Assembly (NCBI RefSeq): GCF_016862775.1
Contig: NZ_BONP01000021.1
Location: 1-63,378, forward strand
DNA: 63,378 nt
Reading direction: 5' to 3'
DNA from: Cellulomonas phragmiteti
GTDB lineage: Bacteria; Actinomycetota; Actinomycetes; Actinomycetales; Cellulomonadaceae
Below the pieces are notes generated by a model. The model made no database searches, had not been told where the DNA came from, and was given only the letters and a program-made list of their open reading frames with translations. Shown piece by piece: positions 43,659-51,262 of the stretch (the stretch's first letter is position 1; every line of letters begins with the position of its first letter). The position numbers and the translations under genes are program-made.

Positions 43659-43772
43659 CTACTTGCGCCCCCTTCTGTCGCGGATCTTGTTCCCGACGAT
43701 CACGACGATGAGCGCGACGACGATCGTGAGAACGCCCCAGAGGGCGTTCCCGCTGGCGCCGGTAGAGACCAT
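43659..43772 (-). CDS. 37-residue single-helix membrane peptide
   Basis: Peptide with a polar start MVSTGASGNALW, one hydrophobic helix (GVLTIVVALIVVIVG) and a basic tail NKIRDRRGRK. ATG 43772 has an AAAGGA site 8 bases upstream and begins 16 bases after the stop of a 21-residue ORF. The layout is like small stress or toxin membrane peptides; function unknown. Confidence 0.5.
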   Translation of the reverse strand: MVSTGASGNALWGVLTIVVALIVVIVGNKIRDRRGRK

Positions 43773-43788
43773 GATCAGAGTCCTTTCA

Positions 43789-43854
43789 CTACGTGAGCGA
43801 ACCACCCCACAGGCCGATGCCTGCGTACGCGCCCTCGACCACGGTCGAGGTCAC
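43789..43854 (-). CDS. 21-residue peptide ORF with WGG motif
   Basis: GTG-initiated VTSTVVEGAYAGIGLWGGSL(T). A GGAGG site is 11 bases upstream. It parallels the 21-residue ORF at 44743-44808 (starts VT, contains WWGG), and each is followed within 20 bases by another small ATG-initiated ORF with an AAAGG site. Suggests two copies of one small-peptide cassette. Could be non-functional. Confidence 0.35.
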   Translation of the reverse strand: MTSTVVEGAYAGIGLWGGSLT

Positions 43855-43940
43855 CCTCCCGACGTCCTCCTGCTGGTTCCCGAGCCCCACCCCGCCGCTC
43901 GCGTGAGGTCGTCGACGCCACCCACCGTCGGTGCGTCGCG

Positions 43941-44036
43941 TCACTTCTTCCTCACGATCGTGATCGCCGTGAGCGCGAGCATGATGGCGAGGACGGCCAG
44001 TCCGAGCACCGGGACGAGGAACGTCGGCTGGATCGC
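43941..44036 (-). pseudogene. remnant of hydrophobic small peptide gene
   Basis: Open frame ending LVPVLGLAVLAIMLALTAIT then IVRKK. It has no start codon with a ribosome site; an ATG at about 44076 lies in another frame, so a frameshift may have destroyed the gene. Related to the KKK-ended peptide at 43565-43624. Confidence 0.35.
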
Positions 44037-44272
44037 CGCGAGTGAGACTTCCAGCGATGGCCCGATCGTGCATCCGGAGCGTGTCTCGGCCGTGTGAGCT
44101 CGTGGACACCCCCGCGGACAGGCGCGTGAACGCTGTCGTCTGTCGCTCGGCGGCTGGCCGGGACGCACCAGTCGGTCGCGTCAGCCTGCCCGGCGACCGC
44201 TTCGCAGCACTGCCTCCAGCCGAAGAGGCCCTGCCGAGTCAGCGCCGCTCTGCGTGGGGCGCCGGTGGCTGC

Positions 44273-44660
44273 TCAGTCCTGCGAGTAGCCGGGGAAGTGC
44301 GAGATGTCCCGCCACCCGGCGGCGACGGACTCGGGGGTCGAGCCCGCGGGGACGGCGGCGAAGCCTGCGCCGTCGTCGTCGAGGAGCACGAGTGCCGGGC
44401 CGTCCGCCGGAAGGGCCGCGCGGACGACGGCGGCGATCTCCGCGGCCTCCTCCCAGCTGCCCTGGATCGCGAGGTTGGTCATCGAGTCCGACAGGTCGAG
44501 GATCGCTGGAACGCCCCGCCAGGATGCCGATGTTCACGGCATTGCCTCGCCCTGATGGGGACCGGGCGACGTGGAGATGCTCGTAGCGGTCCCGTAACGC
44601 CGACTCGAGCTCGTCCGGAGTGATGACCACGTCAGCGCCCGCGAGCGACATCAGCATCAT
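44273..44660 (-). pseudogene. ~130-codon gene broken by G-run frameshift
   Basis: The first part, from ATG 44660 (GGAGGG site upstream), reads MMLMSLAGADVVITPDELES through to NIGILAG. At a run of four G (44514-44517 on plus as CCCC) the frame shifts by one base. Continuing in the other frame gives GVPAILDLSDSMTNLAIQGS and onward to PGYSQD at 44273. Three Gs instead of four would restore one protein of about 130 residues. Its 3' end is duplicated at 42898. No family recognised. It could be a true mutation, a phase-variable tract or a sequencing error. Confidence 0.65.
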
Positions 44661-44737
44661 GGGGTGCCCTCCAGAGGCTCGAGAACGACTTCCCCGTCGA
44701 CATCGACGCCAAGGTCCATTCGGCCAGAGGACTCCAT
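44657..44737 (-). CDS. 26-residue acidic peptide ORF
   Basis: Encodes MESSGRMDLGVDVDGEVVLE then PLEGTP. ATG 44737 has an AAAGGGTGATC site; the stop overlaps the start of the following ~130-codon frameshifted gene (ATGA), so translation is coupled. Acidic, Val/Asp-rich, function unknown. Part of the chain of small ORFs after the P450 gene. Confidence 0.4.
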   Translation of the reverse strand: MESSGRMDLGVDVDGEVVLEPLEGTP

Positions 44738-44742
44738 CCTGA

Positions 44743-44808
44743 TCACCCTTTCGTGAGGAGAGCTCTCCGCCCGCCCCACCAGCCGGTGGCCTTCGACGGG
44801 TCGGTCAC
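44743..44808 (-). CDS. 21-residue peptide coupled to P450
   Basis: GTG 44808 overlaps the P450 stop (GTGA) and encodes VTDPSKATGWWGGRRALLTK(G). An alternative ATG 44817 would add MGP. The strict coupling matches the style of the rest of the cluster, making translation plausible. Basic, Trp/Gly-rich; could be a small functional peptide or just a coupling device. Compare the WGG peptide at 43789. Confidence 0.4.
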   Translation of the reverse strand: MTDPSKATGWWGGRRALLTKG

Positions 44809-45992
44809 CGGTCCCATCCGACAGGCAGCGAGCGCAGGCCGTACAGCACCATGTCGTGGCGGAAGGGCAGGTCTCCCTCGGGCACCTCGCAGCGCAGGCC
44901 CGGAAGAAGGTCGAAGAGCGTCATGAAGACCACCTGGAGCTCGATCCGGGCCAGGGTCAGCCCGATGCACTTGTGGAAGCCGTGCCCGAAGGCGACGTGG
45001 TCGCGCGAGCCGCGGGTGAGGTCCAGCGCGTCCGGGTCGGTGAACGCGTCCTGGTCCCGGTTGGCGGCGTTGAGCATGACGATGACCCCCTCGCCGGCCC
45101 GGATCGGCTGCCCGCCGATCTCGGTGTCCTCGAGCACGCCGCGGGGCAGGCCGGAGTGGTTGACGGTGAGGTAGCGCAGCAGCTCCTCGACCGCGCCCGG
45201 GGCCAGCGAGGAGTCCCCTCGCAGCCGGGCGAGCTCGTCGGGGTGCCGGAGCAGGGCGTAGACGCCGAGGCCGATCATCTGCGCCATCGTGTCGTAACCG
45301 CCGAGCAGCAGCAGGGTGGCGACCCCCACGAGCTCCTCGTGCGTCGCGTCACCGGCCTCCTCGCGGGCGACGAGCCGCGAGAACACGTCGTCGGTGGGGT
45401 GCTGCTTCTTCGCGGTGACGAGCCGGTCGAAGTAGCCGAGCAGCTCGACGGCCGCGCCCATGGCCTGCTCGGGCGTGCTCGTGCGCGACAGGACGGTGTC
45501 GGTGAGCCGGACGAACAGCGGGTAGTCCTCGAACGGCACGCCGAGCAGCTCGCAGATCGTGCTGGCCGCGAGCGGCAGCGCGACCTGCGACACGAGGTCG
45601 GCGGAGTCGACCGGGCCGAGGTCGGCGACGATGCGGCGCAGGTTCTCCTCGATCCGAGGCCGCAACGCCTCCATGTTCGAGACGAGGAACTCGCGCGTCA
45701 CGAGCCGGCGCAGGCGGGTGTGGTCCGGTGGGTCGGCCTGCATGAAGAACCCCGGCGGTGGAGGGACGTCGCCGGTGAGGTAGGTCGGGAAGCCGGGCGT
45801 GCGCGGGTCGGAGCTGAGCGCCCGGTCGGTGAGGGCCTGCCGGACGTCCTCGAGCCGCGAGACGACCCACGCCAGGTCCCCGCGCGGGGTGCGCACCTGG
45901 AAGACCCGCTCCTGCGCCGCGAGCGCGCGGTAGGCGGGAGGCGGGTCCAGAGGGTCGGTGCGGTCCAGGGGCAGCGTCGCGACGGCGGTCAT
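44805..45992 (-). CDS. cytochrome P450
   Basis: A 395-residue soluble heme monooxygenase (bacterial class). I-helix oxygen-binding motif LLLGGYDTMAQ, ExxR motif VEELLRYL, and heme-binding FGHGFHKCIGLTLARIEL with the Cys ligand are all present; HTRLRRLVTREF is the C-helix. It probably oxidises the acyl chain or the peptide while carrier-bound, but regiochemistry is not predictable. ATG 45992 overlaps the carrier-protein stop by 4 bp. The longer frame to 46061 lies inside the carrier gene. Ferredoxin/reductase partners are not encoded here. Confidence 0.93.
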   Translation of the reverse strand: MTAVATLPLDRTDPLDPPPAYRALAAQERVFQVRTPRGDLAWVVSRLEDVRQALTDRALSSDPRTPGFPTYLTGDVPPPPGFFMQADPPDHTRLRRLVTREFLVSNMEALRPRIEENLRRIVADLGPVDSADLVSQVALPLAASTICELLGVPFEDYPLFVRLTDTVLSRTSTPEQAMGAAVELLGYFDRLVTAKKQHPTDDVFSRLVAREEAGDATHEELVGVATLLLLGGYDTMAQMIGLGVYALLRHPDELARLRGDSSLAPGAVEELLRYLTVNHSGLPRGVLEDTEIGGQPIRAGEGVIVMLNAANRDQDAFTDPDALDLTRGSRDHVAFGHGFHKCIGLTLARIELQVVFMTLFDLLPGLRCEVPEGDLPFRHDMVLYGLRSLPVGWDR

Positions 45993-46255
45993 CGGACGGC
46001 CCCGGCGGCGACGGAGCCGTGGACGGCCGCTGCGAGCCCGCGGATCGTCGGCTGCTCCCACATCTGGGCCTCGTCGACGACCACCCCGTACTCGTCCTCG
46101 ACGTCGGTGCTGAGACCGAGCAGCTGGATGGAGTCCAGGCCCAGGTCGGCGAGCGGGCGGTCGGCGCCGACCTCGTCGACGGGGGTGCCGGACAGCTCGG
46201 CCACCCGCGATCGGAGGAAGTTCTCGAGGTGGTCAGCCGTGGGGGTGGTGGACAT
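45989..46255 (-). CDS. stand-alone acyl/peptidyl carrier protein
   Basis: An 88-residue carrier. The phosphopantetheine attachment serine is in ADLGLDSIQLLGL; flanking helices ENFLRSRVAELSGTPVDEV and DEYGVVVDEAQMWEQPTI fit the four-helix fold. It probably holds the fatty acyl group delivered by the acyl-AMP ligase while the dehydrogenase pair and/or P450 act. It lies 14 bases after the first dehydrogenase gene and overlaps the P450 start. Confidence 0.9.
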   Translation of the reverse strand: MSTTPTADHLENFLRSRVAELSGTPVDEVGADRPLADLGLDSIQLLGLSTDVEDEYGVVVDEAQMWEQPTIRGLAAAVHGSVAAGAVR

Positions 46256-46269
46256 GAGGTGGCTACCTT

Positions 46270-47928
46270 TCAGGCGAGCGTCGGGTCGGGGTCGAGGTCG
46301 AGGGTCAGGCGACCCTCGACCCGGGCGAGAAGCAGGTCGAGCAGGTGCTCGCGGGCGGCGCGGGTGAGCGGCGCCTCGTGACGGCGGGCCTGCAGCGCGA
46401 GCCGGGTCAGCGCGGCGGCCCGCACCAGCGGGTCCGCGAGCGGCGTGCGGCCGGCGTCGGAGAGCCCGAGGCAGGCACCGGCAGCCTGGGCGCAGGTCCA
46501 CGCGTGCGCGGCGTCCAGCGCAGCCGCCGAGGCGTCGACGCGGGTGTCGGCCAGGCCGCGGGCGCGGACGTCGGCGGCGAGTGCGGCGACCCGGGCGTCC
46601 CAGCCGGCGGCCGGTTCGCCGGCCGCCCGGGCGGCGAGGAGGTCGCCGGCCGGAGCCGCGACGCGGAGCCGCGAGACGTCGACCGGCCCGACGTCGGTGG
46701 CGTCGAAGAGCACGGCGGGGACCGTGGGGGCCGGGCCGTCGGGCCGCGCGCAGCGCAGCAGGTGCGGGAGCAGGGAGACGAGGCACGTGACCTGCGAGGC
46801 GTGCCCGAAGGAGGTCGGCCGGGCGTCGCGCACGAGCTTCTGCACCGTCGCGCCGGTGCCGTCGCGCAGGAAGAACTGCGAGCCGAGCAGCAGGCCGAGC
46901 CGGTCGACTGCGCCGACGAGGATCTCGGGCACGAGCGCCTTGACGCCCGAGGCCAGCGGCCCGAGGTGCTCCGGTGCTGCTGACGCGGCCCGCGCGACGG
47001 CCCGGACGTGAGCGTCCGCGACGAGCAGGTCGAGGAAGGCTGCGGCCAGCACCTCGCGGGTCGCCGGCAGGTCCAGCGCCGTGCCTCCGTACAGCGAGCG
47101 GCCCCGCAGGGCGGTGACGGCGAGGCGGAGCATCGTGTCCAGCAGTCCGAGCGTGGCACCGGGCAGGACGACCCGGCTCAGCTGGAAGCACCGCAGCGCC
47201 GTCTCCGTGGCGCGGCCCGGCGTGCCGAGCACGGCGTCCCCGGGCACCGGGCAGCCGTCGAGGTCGAGGCCGGTGAGGCGGACCCCACGCATCCCCGCCG
47301 TGCGGTAGCGCGGCAGGGTGCGGGCCCGGGGATCGCCGAGCACCGCTGCGTCCAGCAGGAACAGGCTGTGCGAGCGCGGGCCGGGCCGGGCCTCGGTGCG
47401 GGCGAAGACGACGGCGGCGGCGCAAAAGTCGGCGTTGGAGATCACCTCCTTGCGGCCGGTGAGAACCCACCCGTCGCCGTCCGGGCGGGCGGTCAGGGCG
47501 TTCGCGGTGAGGTCGTTGCCGTGGTCCAGCTCGTGGTACGCGCACGCCGCCCGCTCCCCCGCGGCGAGCAGCCGACCGACGGCGTCCCGCTGCCCGGCGT
47601 CGCCGGCGACCCACACGTTGGCCCAGGCCATGAACGGGGTCACCCCGAGGGCCAGGGCGGCGGCAGGATCGCGACGGTCGACCGCGCGCAGCACGCGCAC
47701 GAGGCCGTCGAGACCCCGGAGCCGGCCGCCGTGGGCCTCGGGCACGAGCGCGGCCCCGAGCCCGGCGACCGTCAGGGCCTGCGGCAGCCCGGGGGCGAGC
47801 CGTCCGGCGTCGTCGTGGGTGCCGATGGCGGCGTGCCCGAACGGGTTGCCGAGGTCGGTGGCGTCCCCGAGGACCGCCTCGACCGCGGCGAGCCCGTCGA
47901 CCGGCCGGGCGTCGACGAGCTCGGTCAT
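46270..47928 (-). CDS. acyl-CoA dehydrogenase-like, likely non-catalytic
   Basis: A 552-residue member of the acyl-CoA dehydrogenase superfamily, longer than the usual ~380-400. The FAD/substrate loop is divergent: AYHELDHGNDLTANALTARP replaces the typical LTEPxxGSD, with DGDGWVLTGRKEVISNADF next. At the position of the catalytic Glu motif (YEGT in typical members) the sequence reads SFGHASQVTC, with no acid. It may be the inactive partner of a heteromer with the adjacent dehydrogenase, as known for some paired actinobacterial FadE proteins. It overlaps that gene by 4 bp. Probable role: desaturation of a carrier-bound acyl chain. Confidence 0.78.
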   Translation of the reverse strand: MTELVDARPVDGLAAVEAVLGDATDLGNPFGHAAIGTHDDAGRLAPGLPQALTVAGLGAALVPEAHGGRLRGLDGLVRVLRAVDRRDPAAALALGVTPFMAWANVWVAGDAGQRDAVGRLLAAGERAACAYHELDHGNDLTANALTARPDGDGWVLTGRKEVISNADFCAAAVVFARTEARPGPRSHSLFLLDAAVLGDPRARTLPRYRTAGMRGVRLTGLDLDGCPVPGDAVLGTPGRATETALRCFQLSRVVLPGATLGLLDTMLRLAVTALRGRSLYGGTALDLPATREVLAAAFLDLLVADAHVRAVARAASAAPEHLGPLASGVKALVPEILVGAVDRLGLLLGSQFFLRDGTGATVQKLVRDARPTSFGHASQVTCLVSLLPHLLRCARPDGPAPTVPAVLFDATDVGPVDVSRLRVAAPAGDLLAARAAGEPAAGWDARVAALAADVRARGLADTRVDASAAALDAAHAWTCAQAAGACLGLSDAGRTPLADPLVRAAALTRLALQARRHEAPLTRAAREHLLDLLLARVEGRLTLDLDPDPTLA

Positions 47929-49553
47929 GCCGCGACCTCGGCATCCAGGGGCAGCGCCTGGACCTGCCGTGCCGCGAGGGACAGTGCCCGCTCCGCCCGG
48001 TCGTCGGCCAGCTCCCCGGCCCGGCGGCGCAGCTCGACCGCCGCTGCGAGGTACAGCAGCTCGAGGCGGGCGACGAGCTGGACCGCGGCGGGCTCCTGGC
48101 GGTCGGCGACCGTCCGCAGCGCCCGGCCGGCCTCCAGGGTGGCGGACAGCGCGCCGGCCAGGACGCCGGCAGCGCCGGGCGCGGACGGGTCGGTGAGCAC
48201 CCCGAGCAGGGTGCAGCCGTCGCGGCTGAGGAGTGTGGCGCCCCCGTAGTCGGCGGGCCGGCGGTCACGGGCGGCGGCGAGGAGGTCGAGCAGGTCGCCG
48301 CCGGCGGCAGGGCCTGCGGCGTGCCGGGCGGCGTGCCGGGCCGCGACGACGGGCAGCTGGGCGACCACCCCGGCCCGGTTGACCGCCGTCGAGCCGTCGA
48401 AGATCGCGACGATCCGGTGGTCCCGCTCCAGCCGCGCGAAGCGGCCGTCGGACACGGGCCCGGGCGCGAGGTAGCCGCGCGCGCCGTACAGCTGGGCCAG
48501 CGCCGTGAGGTGACGCTGCGCCAGCGTCGGCACCCCGGCCTTGACGAGCGCCGAGACGACGGACAGCTCAGCCGGGCGGGTCGCGGACGTCCCGAGGGCG
48601 GTCCGGCAGCCGGAGACGACGAGGTCGAGTGCAGCGGCGGCGTCGGCGAGCACCCTGGCCGCGTGCGGCAGCCGAGCCAACCGGGTCCCGTGCAGCTCGC
48701 GGGCGTGCGCGAACTCCCCGACGACCCGGTGTGCGCTCGTCAGGGCCGCCACCGACAGCGCCGCCGTCACCATCCGGGTGAACTGGAGGGCCAGCAGCGT
48801 CGTCCGCAGCCCGGTGCCCTCCTGCCCGACGAGCGCGCCGGCGGGCAGGACCGCCTCGCTGAACCGCACACCGCTGATGTCGGCGCCCCTGATGCCGTGG
48901 GTGCGTGCCTTGGGCAGCGGGGTACGCCCCCCGGGGCCGATGTCGGCGCCGTCGACGAGGAGCACCGACGTGCCGGCCGGTCCCGGCCGGTCGGCCGTGC
49001 GGGCCAGGACGGTCAGGAGCCGGCCACGGCTCGCGTTGTTCACCGGCCACTTCGTGCCGTCCAGCACCCAGGCGCCGTCCGGTCGTCGGCGGGCCCGGGT
49101 GGTACCCGCGGCGAGGTCGCTGCCACGACCCGGCTCGGTGAGCCCCCACGACGCCACGGCGTGCTCGACCATCACGAGCCGCGCCACCTGGGCCTGCTGC
49201 TCGGGGCCGCCCGCGACCCAGACGGGCGCCGCCCCGAGGTAGGTCTTGCAGTACCCGACAGCGAGGGTGAGGTCGTGCTCGGCGAGGACCCGCACGACGT
49301 CGAAGAGGTCGTGGACGTCGCCCGGCGCCCCGCCCAGGCGGGCGGGGACGAACGCCGCGGGACCACCCCAGGCGTCGAGCAGCCGCACCTCGTCGTCCGG
49401 GAAGCGCTCGGCCTCGTCGCGCGCCGCCGTCGCGTCCGGGCCGAACGGACCGCCGGTCGCCGCGTCGGCGGCGATCCGGTCGGCCAACGACTCCGCGAGC
49501 GACCCCGGGCGGGTCGCCGCGGTCATCTCCGTCACCGCCGTCACCGCCGTCAC
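47925..49553 (-). CDS. acyl-CoA dehydrogenase-like, catalytic partner
   Basis: A 542-residue flavoprotein. The canonical loop is present (SWGLTEPGRGSDLAAGTTRA, then DGAWVLDGTKWPVNNASRG), and the catalytic-acid region reads AIFDGSTAVNRAG, an Asp where most family members have Glu. GTG 49553 overlaps the ligase stop (GTGA), fitting the cluster's coupling pattern; ATG 49526 is the alternative. The start lies in three 9-bp repeats (Val-Thr-Ala). Probably introduces a double bond into the acyl group before or after it is loaded on the NRPS. Confidence 0.85.
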   Translation of the reverse strand: MTAVTAVTEMTAATRPGSLAESLADRIAADAATGGPFGPDATAARDEAERFPDDEVRLLDAWGGPAAFVPARLGGAPGDVHDLFDVVRVLAEHDLTLAVGYCKTYLGAAPVWVAGGPEQQAQVARLVMVEHAVASWGLTEPGRGSDLAAGTTRARRRPDGAWVLDGTKWPVNNASRGRLLTVLARTADRPGPAGTSVLLVDGADIGPGGRTPLPKARTHGIRGADISGVRFSEAVLPAGALVGQEGTGLRTTLLALQFTRMVTAALSVAALTSAHRVVGEFAHARELHGTRLARLPHAARVLADAAAALDLVVSGCRTALGTSATRPAELSVVSALVKAGVPTLAQRHLTALAQLYGARGYLAPGPVSDGRFARLERDHRIVAIFDGSTAVNRAGVVAQLPVVAARHAARHAAGPAAGGDLLDLLAAARDRRPADYGGATLLSRDGCTLLGVLTDPSAPGAAGVLAGALSATLEAGRALRTVADRQEPAAVQLVARLELLYLAAAVELRRRAGELADDRAERALSLAARQVQALPLDAEVAA

Positions 49554-49557
49554 CGCA
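49531..49557. repeat. 9-bp direct repeats at a gene junction
   Basis: GTCACCGCC-type 9-mers occur three times in a row across the overlap of the ligase stop and the dehydrogenase start. Each copy would encode Val-Thr-Ala; copy-number change would alter the N-terminus without shifting frame. Confidence 0.6.
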
Positions 49558-51262
49558 CCGAGCCGACGGGCCGCGACCACGAGGCGACCGGCACGAGCTG
49601 CCGGGCGAGGTGCAGCTCCCGCATCGTCGTGCGCTGCACCTTGCCGGACGTGGACTTACGGACGGCGCCCGGGCGCAGCAGGTGCACCTCCGACGGGACG
49701 ACGCCGAAGTCCCGGGCCACCAGCTGCTGGATGGACATCATCAGGCCGTGCAGCGCCTCGCCGTCGCGGCGACCGCGTACCTCGTGGAGGACGACCATCG
49801 CGTCGCGGCCCGCCTCATCGGCAACCGCGAACGCGGCCCCGGACAGGCTCGCCAGCTCGCGCAGCTCGGCGCGGATGCTGTGCTCGACGTCCTGGGGGTA
49901 GATGTTCCGGCCGTGGATGATGACGACCTCCTTGGCCCGGCCGGTGACGTACAGATCACCGTCGACCAGCGCGCCGAGGTCGCCGGTGCGCAGGAACGGA
50001 CCCTCGCCGTCGGCCGTGTGCGCCTCGAACTGCTCGGCCGTGGCGTCCAGGCGCCCCCAGTAGCCGGCGCCGACGCTCGGCCCGGCGAGCCAGATCTCGC
50101 CGACCTCCCCCTCGGGCAGCACGCGAAGCGTCGCACGGTCGACCACGCGGCACGTGAAGTCCTCAGGGCGGCCGCAGTTGACGACCTCCGTGGCGTCGTC
50201 GGCGCCGGACGACGCCACGAGGCGCCCCGCCTCCAGCGCGGCCACCGAGACCGAGCGCGTGAGAGGTCGCGGATCCGGCTCCCCGCTGACGTAGACGGTG
50301 GCCTCGGCCATGCCGTAGCTCGGGGTGAACGCGGCGCCGTCGAAGCCCACGGGGGCGAAGCGCTCGGTGAACGCCCGCAACGTCGAGGCGATGACCGGCT
50401 CGCTGCCGTTGGCCGCGACCTTCCAGCACGACAGCTCGAGGGTCGCGACGTCGGCGTCGGTCATCCGGTCCAGGCACAGCTCGTAGCCGAAGTCCGGCGA
50501 GGCCGAGTAGTGCACCCGGTGGCGGCTGATCGTCTGCAGCCACATCCGGGGCCGCTTGGCGAAGGCCGTCGGGGACAGCAGGACCGCCGTCGCCCCCAGC
50601 ACCAGTGCCGGGAGGAGCTGCCCCATGAGGCCCATGTCGTGGTACAGCGGGATCCAGCCGCCGACCGGGGTCTGCGAGGTGAGGCCGTAGACGCGCGTGA
50701 TGCAGGCGGTGTTGTGGCTGAGGTTCGCGTGCGTGACGACAACCCCCTTGGGGTCGCCGGTGGATCCCGAGGTGAACTGGAGCAGCGCGACGTCCGCCCC
50801 GTCGACGCCGTCCGGGAGCACCCAGGCGCCGGCCCCGGACCAGGCGTCGGTCGCGTGGACGGCCACCCGCCCGCCGTCCGTCGCCGCCCACTCGCCGACG
50901 TCGGTCACGCCACCGGCCGCGGTGAGCGCGACCCGGGCGCCCGCGTCCTGCGCGATGGCCGAGATGCGGGTGCGCTGGTACTGGTAGTGGCCGGGCAGCG
51001 GCGCCGGGACCGCGACCACCCGGGCCAGGAGGCAGCCGAGGAACGCGGCGACGAACTCGGTGCCGCTCGGGTACATGAGCAGCGCGCGGTCGCCGGGCTC
51101 ACAGACCTCGCGCAGGCGCGCGGCGATCGCGGCGGCCCTGTCGGCGAGGGCGCCGTAGGTGAGCACCTCGTCGTCGTCGTGCTCGCGCACGTAGACGACG
51201 GCCGGGTGCTCGGGGCGCTCGCCGACGGCCGCCGCGATGCGGTGCAGGATCGTCTCGGTCAT
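49550..51262 (-). CDS. fatty acyl-AMP ligase (FAAL type)
   Basis: A 570-residue adenylate-forming enzyme. P-loop LLQFTSGSTGDPKG, WIPLYHDMGLMGQLLPAL, AFTPSYGMAEATVYVSG, FLRTGDLGAL and GRNIYPQDVEHSI are typical of FAAL proteins that activate free fatty acids and hand them to carrier proteins rather than CoA. The C-terminal catalytic Lys is in RKSTSGKVQR. It should load the stand-alone carrier (or the starter C domain route) with the lipid. ATG 51262 overlaps the upstream reductase-gene stop by 4 bp. Confidence 0.92.
   Translation of the reverse strand: MTETILHRIAAAVGERPEHPAVVYVREHDDDEVLTYGALADRAAAIAARLREVCEPGDRALLMYPSGTEFVAAFLGCLLARVVAVPAPLPGHYQYQRTRISAIAQDAGARVALTAAGGVTDVGEWAATDGGRVAVHATDAWSGAGAWVLPDGVDGADVALLQFTSGSTGDPKGVVVTHANLSHNTACITRVYGLTSQTPVGGWIPLYHDMGLMGQLLPALVLGATAVLLSPTAFAKRPRMWLQTISRHRVHYSASPDFGYELCLDRMTDADVATLELSCWKVAANGSEPVIASTLRAFTERFAPVGFDGAAFTPSYGMAEATVYVSGEPDPRPLTRSVSVAALEAGRLVASSGADDATEVVNCGRPEDFTCRVVDRATLRVLPEGEVGEIWLAGPSVGAGYWGRLDATAEQFEAHTADGEGPFLRTGDLGALVDGDLYVTGRAKEVVIIHGRNIYPQDVEHSIRAELRELASLSGAAFAVADEAGRDAMVVLHEVRGRRDGEALHGLMMSIQQLVARDFGVVPSEVHLLRPGAVRKSTSGKVQRTTMRELHLARQLVPVASWSRPVGSVR

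Noticed and set aside
42888..44390. Interpreting the repeated ~120-bp segments as insertion-sequence ends or att sites
   Set aside because: No transposase or integrase is present, and the repeats correspond to coding DNA of one gene's 3' end, which a local duplication explains.
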